NCBI GenBank assembly: GCA_021234155.1
Contig: JAJEKV010000004.1
Span: forward strand, 29,357,305 to 29,421,304
From: Isoetes taiwanensis
Taxonomy: Eukaryota > Streptophyta > Lycopodiopsida > Isoetales > Isoetaceae
Direction: 5' to 3'
Length of the DNA stretch: 64,000 nucleotides
Numbering within the stretch: position 1 is the stretch's first letter; the number at the start of each line of letters is the position of its first letter. The position numbers and the translations under genes were made by a program. The notes under the pieces are model-generated. The model searched no databases, was not told where the DNA came from, and saw nothing but the letters and a program-made list of their open reading frames with translations. This document shows, in pieces, positions 57,009 through 64,000 of this stretch.

Positions 57009-58629
57009 TGTGACGCTCCCTGCTAAACATACGGCGCCCGGCCGTACACTCGGCAGGAAATCCCCCGTCCGGCTCATCAACCGCACAGGCCCTCCGTCTA
57101 TCCCGCACTCTGGAATCCTCCGTAGTGCGGGAAGGGGACACGAAGGTGTCTTGCGCGCCCTTCCCCTATGGGCTCCTATCACAGCGGAAGCATAACACGT
57201 CAGAACTAGCAATACAATACAATATGCTACCTCGAGGGGTAGCTCAATCGCATATCCATAGATGCAAAGAACATAATCATATACTATAAAACATGAGAGA
57301 TCCTACCCGTGGCTCCGACACGAAAGGAAGTCGACTGACTGGATAGGCCTCAAGATAGAGCAGACCGAATCATAACAATGGCAGGGCTGGCATAAGACAA
57401 TGGCTAGGGGTTGACCACTCCATCCGCCCCTCCATTGCATATACTGCGGATGGGCTAGATCAAAGGCTGTGGCATGACTCTAACCTTCGGGATCACGCAA
57501 TCCCATGGCATCACCCATCCGGGACTACTCGAGTTGCATCTCCCTGGTCCGGCGAGGTAGGAAGGGTTGCATCTCCCCTTCCGGGGTCTAGAGGCTCCAC
57601 AGGTGGCTAGAGAATCGTGGCGACACACGATTCGTGCCGTGAACCCCCAAAACAAGAGCCAAGGCGACACTTTGCGCTCTCTTGAGGCAGGCGACACCAT
57701 TGCCCTGGAGGTGTCGGACCCATGCTCGCCCACGAAGTGACCGACCATAAGCCTAGCCCCTTTGTGGGATCCCCGAAGCCCCCACTTTCCGGGGATCCAT
57801 CCTCCATCTTGCCTCTAGCCCGTTGTGTGGGTTTGAGTCACATCATAGCTTCAATAGCTTCGGTGGGTTCCTATGCACGGGCCGCAACTAATAGGAACTA
57901 AGGGATCTACACTAGGAGCATACTACATATGGCCCTAGGTCTCTACCCCCTTCCCAACACAAGAGGAACAACATGATCAACCATCATCACATAATCATCA
58001 TGAACAATATCATATGAACATCTTAACCTAATCATACATATCTAACTATCAGTTAGGGTTCCTTGATTAGGGTTCAAGATGTTCAACGAAGGATCTAGGG
58101 TGGCTCTACTCTAGACACGAATCACTAATCCATCTGGAGTGCTAACTTCCAGGTGAACTAACATGAACCCTACTCAACCTACTCCTCCTCGGGGCGCTTC
58201 CTCCCATCCTGGCGTCTCCATGCTCCTTGGCGAGGTTCAAGGCGGCTCCCTCAGCGATCATACACACCTTCCAGGGGCTGCTGCTCCAGGCTAGGCTATG
58301 ACGAACGATGCTCGAAACGGGGTTTTGGGCACGTGGGTGAGAGCTCAGGTGCTAGGTCAGGAAAAAGGGTCTAGGGTTAGGGTTAGGGCTTATATAGGTG
58401 TGGGTCCACGTGGGATGCCACGTGGCACCACTAAGATAAGGCCGTGTGGCGGTTGCCCAATAGGATAAGGCCATGTGGAAATGGGCTTATCCTAAGGTTA
58501 TCTAAGTTAACAATTAACTTAGATGTGCACCCCTTGCCACTTATTCGAGGCATACAAGGCTACCTAGGTAGACTTGTATGGTGGCAGTCAGAATATACGT
58601 ATGTATGGTATATTCCCTTGGGCGTCACA
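57009..58629 (-). mobile_element. 3' LTR of Ty3 chromovirus copy 2
   Basis: The reverse complement starts TGTGACGCCCAAGGG and ends GGGAGCGTCACA, 1,621 bp, matching the LTR at 26,562-28,200 along its whole length with numerous substitutions and small indels. A CTTATATAGG TATA-type box and GGGTTAGGGTTAGGGC (telomere-like) lie at 58,373-58,397. The LTR sits inside the transposase-family pseudogene. The 5' LTR is beyond the window. Confidence 0.93.
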
Positions 58630-58642
58630 TTCTCCCCCCCCT
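58630..58642 (-). promoter_or_regulatory. polypurine tract of Ty3 copy 2
   Basis: The reverse complement AAGGGGGGGGAGAA lies directly upstream of the LTR start, as in copy 1. Confidence 0.85.
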
Positions 58643-59459
58643 TAGGACAATTGTCCCCGGCATTGCGCTAAAGGATGACGAGCCTATCTATCTGCAAAAC
58701 AACATAAGATCATACAGTTAAGTTTAATTTAAACGATCAACTTCCTATTAAGGTTAAATGTCAAAATTTAGGCTATATTTGCACTTATACAAAATTATAT
58801 AGCCTTAACAAGGTTACTTCTTACAATAATTCAAAACATTATTATAAGACTTATTAGGGTTCATAATCTAAATTATGGTTCCCCCATCTTCTAAATAGCC
58901 CCCTTTCGAAGCTCCTTGTCACTTGCACGCACATGGAGCACATTACGTTAGTTTAATTAATAAGTTTGTGGTTTTAGGGGACCACCCCCTTACCATACCT
59001 TGCACTTTCGATCATGGCCCTTCGGATTTGAGCTTAAGGACCATTTAAGATGATCCCATCATCGCCCATGATCAAGTGCTACCTTGTACTTTCGGTTACC
59101 GGTGAAAGTACCCCTAGTGCATCATGCCCCAAGGGTTTTAAGCTGGGGCGTCTCACGATCCCATCATCGCACATGATCACTTTGACCTTCACCATGACCC
59201 CCTATGGCGGTGTGCGATCCCCACATCGTGGCATAGGGGAGCATCCGACCGATGTCCCATCGCCGGCGCGCACCATGCCTTTCCTTCTCTCTCTCCACAT
59301 GACCCTAGTGGTCATGCGCACCTCTTGGTGCATGTTGCCTAGGGAACGCCTTAAAGGCTTATCCCATCGCCGCCCACATGTTCCAAGATTACGGCATATG
59401 TATTCCACTAACTAGAATACACACCGCGGAGCTAGAGGCTAACTAAGAAGCATACTAAG
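58643..59459 (-). other. 3' untranslated region of Ty3 copy 2
   Basis: It is collinear with 25,728-26,548. The CGATGATGGGAT repeats (seen here as ATCCCATCATCG) are kept at about 59,052 and 59,157, and in altered form (ATCCCATCGCCG) further on. Confidence 0.7.
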
Positions 59460-60584
59460 CTAACCTCCTGGCGAGTCGGGGTCGACCAAGTCGGAGACGA
59501 CTCGCCCATCAAACTCCTTCATAAACTCTGGGTATTGCTTCTCCAAATCTTGCTTCAATACCCAAGTTGCGTCTTCCACGGGCAAGTGCTTCCACTTGAC
59601 CAAATACCGAGGAAGGCGAGACCTCCTAGTCTTCTTGAATGACTTATCAAGAAGTAACTCAGGCACAATTTGCACTTGCTCTTCCGTCATTTCCAACAAG
59701 GTTGGAGTATCCAAGACCTCCTCAGGGTTAGGATTGTGCCTTTTCAATAAACTTACGTGGAAAACCTTGTGAACTTTGAGATGGGCCGGAAGATCCAACT
59801 TGTAGGCTTGGGAGCCCACTCTCTCCAAAATCTTGAACGGACCAGCCCACCTAGGGGCAAGCTTCTTGCAACTCCCAATCCGAAGCTTAGCTTGCTTGAC
59901 CTTGATCTTCAACCACACGCTATCGCCTACCTTGAACTCTCTTACGGTCCTGTGCTTGTCGGCTACACTCTTCTGCCGACTTCTTGCTGCTAGGAGGTAA
60001 CCCCTCACTTCTTCCACCAACTGCTGCATATCTCCTAGAATCTGTTGGGACACTTCAACCTTTGACACGGGATTGTGCCAAGTGTCCGGCGTTAAGCACT
60101 GGTACCCGTAATTTACCATGAAAGGAGACATCTGAGATGACTCCTGTTTGGCACTATTGTAGGCGAATTCCACCAAGTGGATGTACTCATCCCACTTGGA
60201 CTGCTTATTCCACACAAAGCTTCTAAGCATATCTTCAATGATTCGATTCGTCCTCTCCGTCTGACCATCTGTTTGGGGATGATATGCCGTGCTCATGGAG
60301 AGCTTCGTCTGAATGGTGCTAAAAAGGTCCTGCCAAAAAGCACTCATAAACTTGGAATCTCTATCCGATATTATCTCCCGAGGCATGCCATGGAGCCTAA
60401 AAATCTCCTTCACAAATAGCTTGGCAGTATCTAATGCTGTGTCGGTAGTTCTACAAGGCACAAAATGTGCCATCTTAGATAATTTGTCTACTACGACCAT
60501 CAATGCATCCTTCTTGGGAAGTCCTGTGATAAAATCCATACTTACCACTTCCCACTTCGCATTCGGCACTGCTAGAGGTTCCAA
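59460..60584 (-). CDS. Ty3 integrase core and chromodomain, copy 2, intact 374-codon frame
   Basis: The frame covers MDFITGLPKKDALMVVVDKL (first catalytic Asp), ISDRDSKF (second), DGQTERTNR (Glu), the GPFKILERVG segment and a C-terminal chromodomain YLVKWKHLPVEDATWVLKQD. It ends DLVDPDSPGG exactly as copy 1. Its N-terminus is a fragment: upstream pol sequence is frameshifted, so it cannot be made as part of a normal polyprotein. Chromodomains direct integration by reading histone marks. Confidence 0.9.
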   Translation of the reverse strand: MEPLAVPNAKWEVVSMDFITGLPKKDALMVVVDKLSKMAHFVPCRTTDTALDTAKLFVKEIFRLHGMPREIISDRDSKFMSAFWQDLFSTIQTKLSMSTAYHPQTDGQTERTNRIIEDMLRSFVWNKQSKWDEYIHLVEFAYNSAKQESSQMSPFMVNYGYQCLTPDTWHNPVSKVEVSQQILGDMQQLVEEVRGYLLAARSRQKSVADKHRTVREFKVGDSVWLKIKVKQAKLRIGSCKKLAPRWAGPFKILERVGSQAYKLDLPAHLKVHKVFHVSLLKRHNPNPEEVLDTPTLLEMTEEQVQIVPELLLDKSFKKTRRSRLPRYLVKWKHLPVEDATWVLKQDLEKQYPEFMKEFDGRVVSDLVDPDSPGG

Positions 60585-60589
60585 AGCTC

Positions 60590-61330
60590 CTGGAATTCGA
60601 AGCTGCTCCGCTTTGTCTTGCTATCTGCTTCTTCATTCCCGGCCAGAAGTAGCTACTTCGAATCTTGAAGTAAGTCTTCATAAACCCTGCATGCCCTGCT
60701 ATTGGGCTGTTGTGTGTGTCATGGAGAATTAGCTTCCTTACCCCTGATGATTCGGGCACACACAACTTATGCTTATGATACAACAAGTTGCCTTCCTTCT
60801 TATAATGCTTGAAGGCTTCTCGTTCCTTATCTGTTCTAGCCTCTCTAGAAAGGCTTTCCCATACCTCCTTGAAATCACCATCGGATGGTAATGTCTCCTC
60901 AATTTTCTTGCCATACCCACTCGAATAGCATTACAATGAATTCTGGTCTCAAGAGGTCTTCTAGAAAGAGCATCGGCGACCACATTCAACTTACCTGGCT
61001 TATAAGCAATCTCAAAGTCATACTCTTCTAGGAATTCCATCCACCTCCTTTGTCTTAGATTCGGGGTGGTTGGGTAAAAGATGTATTGGAGGCTCGGTGA
61101 TCGGTATCTAAGCGAAACTTCCTCCCAAGCAAATAATGCCTCCAAATCTGAAGAGCTCTAACAATAGCTAGAAGTTCGATCATGGGTTGGATAAGCATTT
61201 GCTTTCGGTGTCGTTCAACTTCTTGGAATCATAAGCTATTACCCTTCCTTCTGCATAAGGACTCCACTGTTGCTATCTTACTTGCATCTGTTGCTACTAT
61301 CTTGTCCTTATGCGGATCACGGCGGAACTA
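60590..61330 (-). pseudogene. Ty3 RNase H end and integrase zinc-binding region, copy 2
   Basis: [20 protein letters not shown] and [15 protein letters not shown] (about 61,060-60,960) mark the RNase H end and connection. LILHDTHNSPIAGHAGFMKT and SSYFWPGMKKQI (about 60,730-60,620) are the integrase HHCC region. Several single-base indels separate these from each other and from the intact integrase core. Confidence 0.88.
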
Positions 61331-62470
61331 ACACTGGTCTTTGTTGTTAAGGCCTCCTTAAGCTTTTCAAATGAAGCTTGAACATTTTCTAACCAATGTG
61401 TTCTCCAATCTTTCACCTTAACACTCTTAGTGAGGTCCGTCAAAGGGGCCCACTTAGCGAAGTCCTTCACGAACTTTCGGTAATAACTTTGCCGGACCTA
61501 GAAAGCTTCTTACTTCGCCACATTCTTTGGAGCTGGCCAATCTACTCTTTTGCCCGATCTTTTTGGGTCGGTGGAGATTCCTTCGCCCGATATGACATGG
61601 CCCAAATACTCCACTCTTTCCGTAGCAAAGTGGCATTTGGAGAGCTTTCCATACAAGCGATGCCGCCTCAACTTTTCTAACACCCTTCTCAAATCGCGAC
61701 TATGATCTTCAATGGACTTCTTTGTAGACTAGAATGTCATCGAAGAAGACAATGACAAACTCATCTAGAAAATCCCACGAAGGCGTCGTTCATGAGGCGC
61801 ATAAAAGTTGCTGGAGCATTCGACAATCCAAAAGGCATTCTCAGTAAACTCAAAGTGACCATACCAGGTGTTACGAATGCGGTCTTATGGATATCCTCTT
61901 CTTTTATTCTTATTTGGTGGTACCCGACCTCAAGTCAATCTTAGAGAATACCTTTGCTCCACGGAGCTGGTCCATTAAATCATACGCCCTTGGCAATGTA
62001 TACTTGTTCTTTATAAATGCGCTTGTTGGTGGCAATAGTCTATGCACATTCTTAAAGCGCCATCTTTCTTCTTTACGAAGAGTATGGGTGCTCAAAGGGA
62101 GACACACTTGCTCTAATAAAACCAAGCTCAAGCAATTCACGGGTTGCTTCTTGAGCTCAATCAACTCCGGTGTGCTCATCACGTATGGTGCCTTCTTTGG
62201 TAGGCTTAGCATCACGGTGCCAATGTGATCTCACACTCCACACCCCTATAAGGTGGTAGCTGCGGATCTCATCAGGAAATACATCCTTGAATTCTGAAAT
62301 AAGCCTTGCTATTGGCTTGGGCAATTGCTTCCCCTTTTGGTCGTTCCCATCACCTTATTGGGCTCAATTGCCTCCAATCTCAAAATGTAATCCACCTTAT
62401 TTCTTTCTATACTTTTCCTTAATTGCTTCAAAAGAAATACCTTTGCATAGAAGAAGGCGTCTTCTTACCT
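61331..62470 (-). pseudogene. Ty3 reverse transcriptase, copy 2, frameshifted
   Basis: Fragments in order: [36 protein letters not shown] and [13 protein letters not shown] (about 62,200-61,915), then LRRHRLYGKLSKCHFATERV and EYLGHVISGEGIS (about 61,680-61,580). The YxDD block lies in the broken segment near 61,740 (the reverse complement reads TTCTTCGATGACAT). Frame changes occur every 100-200 bp. Confidence 0.85.
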
Positions 62471-64000
62471 CTCACTATGAATTTGGTGCCGTCCGGTCTT
62501 TGTCATGGCGACTTCATTGCGGTCGCGATCGATCATAGCTTTCGGTGGCTTTAGGAACTCCATTCCTACTATAAGGTCATACCTTCCAATCTCCATGACC
62601 TCTGCCCCCATCGGCCCACTTACTTCCACTAAGGTCTATGTCGAATGTGATCCTCCTCCCCTTAGTGTTGCGGAATGGCCGTTTTGCCATAGCAAGCGGC
62701 CTTGGCTTAGACTTCAATACCTTGTTCTTCATTAGGGCAGCCAGCCTAGGAGGCGAAATTGTGAGAGCTACATGTGTCTATAGGGACTACATATGGGTTA
62801 CTATCTATGATTCCTCGGCAGCTATCCTTTGTCGTGATTTTCTATATCACCCCGACTCAATGTTTGCACATATGTGGCACTCACCATCTATGAAGTCTGG
62901 GCCTCATCTTTGGTCGTCATCTTCATCCTTACGTTGGTGAATCCCAATCCATAAGCTCTGCCAAAGTTTTGCATGTGAATGGGCAATCATGGGTTCGATT
63001 GCCACAGGCTGGAAGCACACTGAAACAAAGCTTCTTCTCAATACATTCTGTCTCTTCTCTTTTCGTCGGGCTGTCTAGAATGCGGCTTTAACATGCTTTG
63101 CCCCCCGATGCATTCTAAACTACGGTCCCCAAAGTTCTTACCACGAGCTCTTCCATCTTTCTTTGGCCTCGATGGGCGTAGTTCTTTGATTGCTTACTCT
63201 GTTCTTGCCCTTGAGTGCTGCCTGTTGACTTCCCTTTGAAGGCCGATTGTCTCTCTGGTGGCGTTTGCTGGGCTTCTTCCAAACTTATGGCTTTATCCTA
63301 AACACGCCCTTGACTTAGGGTTGATTGCTTTCGGACTAGCCTTTTGATATTCTTTGTTCAATCCCTCAATGTAAGTTTATTTGCTTGCCTTTCAGGCACT
63401 CGGGGAACATGGAGTCTAAGTGCATAAATTCCTCCAGTATACTTTGCAGCCCGACAATGTAACTGGTTCAATCTATAGAAGCTCTTTGGATGCACTTTTG
63501 CTAGTATGTGACCTAGGCACATAATGTCTGCTGAAAAGCCTTCTTTGAAGGTCTTGAATCGCAAGCTGTTCCTTTTGAGCTTGTTGGACTTGCATAGCCT
63601 TTCCACCGATTCTAAATTTTGCTCCTATCAAGTTTGCTGTAGCAACCTTCCCTATGTCCTTATCCTTCATGCCATAAGAGTTGCCGAACTCTTCCATCTT
63701 GTCAAGCCAGGCTTCTGCCTCCATACCTGATCTGTCCTTCCCTGAGAACTGACCCAACTTCCTAGTCTTCCACACATTGCTCACCTTTGTCAACTTTCTT
63801 TTGATAATCATCTTCCTTCCTTGCCCTGGCTCTTACCTGTGGAGTGTCGGACTCACTTTCTGAGCTAGAACTGTCTTGAGTGTCTGAAGTGTCTGATGAA
63901 CTGGAGCTAGGTGGTGTTGGACTCCTTCTGTTTCTCCTTTTCCTCTTCCTGTCTCTGACATTCCCCTGATTGTCCTGCCCTTCCGGCAGTGGACCTTCCT
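62471..64000 (-). pseudogene. Ty3 protease, zinc knuckle and gag, copy 2, runs off the window
   Basis: The reverse strand gives GRYDLIVGMEFL (about 62,570), the zinc-knuckle region (about 63,060-62,980), then the gag blocks HYVPRSHTS (about 63,510), WLDKMEEFGNSYGMKDKDIG (about 63,710) and the Arg/Ser-rich N-terminal part to the window edge. It is collinear with 23,150-24,640 of copy 1 but with many small deletions. Confidence 0.88.

Noticed and set aside
57112-57807. ORFs inside the LTRs
   Set aside because: Short frames in non-coding LTR sequence, not shared between the two LTR copies.

Overview
The window is nuclear DNA of a land plant with a large, repeat-filled genome. The evidence is spliced plant genes (a SWEET sugar transporter, the N-terminal half of a hydroxyproline O-galactosyltransferase, an exon of a PDR-type ABCG transporter), two copies of a chromodomain Ty3 retrotransposon, a Ty1/copia remnant and several plant LINE pieces. 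Two copies of a DDE-like transposase family that I know mainly from animal genomes make me lean towards a fern or another plant outside the flowering plants. That is a guess, not a demonstration.

Layout. 0-4.4 kb: a perfect 258-bp GA tract, a MITE-like element and a 1.7-kb reverse-strand retroposon with an 8-bp target-site duplication. 4.7-6.7 kb: decayed FCP1/NIF-type phosphatase and Ulp1-type protease domains in tandem. 6.8-14.4 kb: a probable degraded DNA transposon. It holds a frameshifted transposase gene, a second decayed ORF, and clusters of GTGGTGA (left) facing TCACCAC (right). 15-21 kb: a long palindrome, a weak multi-exon gene candidate and a second copy of a GGTGGCATG minisatellite. 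21.2-28.2 kb: an unrecognised ORF with its own TATA box, then a Ty3 chromovirus lacking RT/RNase H, ending in a 1.64-kb LTR that abuts a LINE 3' end. 29.6-32.7 kb: two reverse-strand genes, a truncated GALT and a multi-pass membrane protein. 32.8-36.8 kb: a broken segmental duplication with inserts and a second palindrome. 37-44 kb: short tandem duplications, a copia remnant and no convincing gene. 44.9-46.0 kb: a complete five-exon SWEET gene, the best gene in the window. 46.5 kb: an ABCG exon. 51.2 kb: a small secreted collagen-like protein. 53.6-55.6 kb: LINE ORF1 plus the ORF2 endonuclease. 56.0-57.0 kb: the 5' half of a second transposase-family copy, cut by the LTR of a second Ty3 chromovirus that runs in reverse to the end of the window.

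The likely functional genes are SWEET and possibly the collagen-like gene; the GALT and membrane-protein genes are doubtful because of truncation or a frame break. Most of the rest is nested transposon debris. The points most worth following are the plant copies of the animal-type transposase with their iterated subterminal motifs, the extra ORF upstream of Ty3 gag, and the plant collagen-like protein. Reading-frame breaks are frequent throughout, so residual long-read indels must be excluded before calling every broken gene a true pseudogene.
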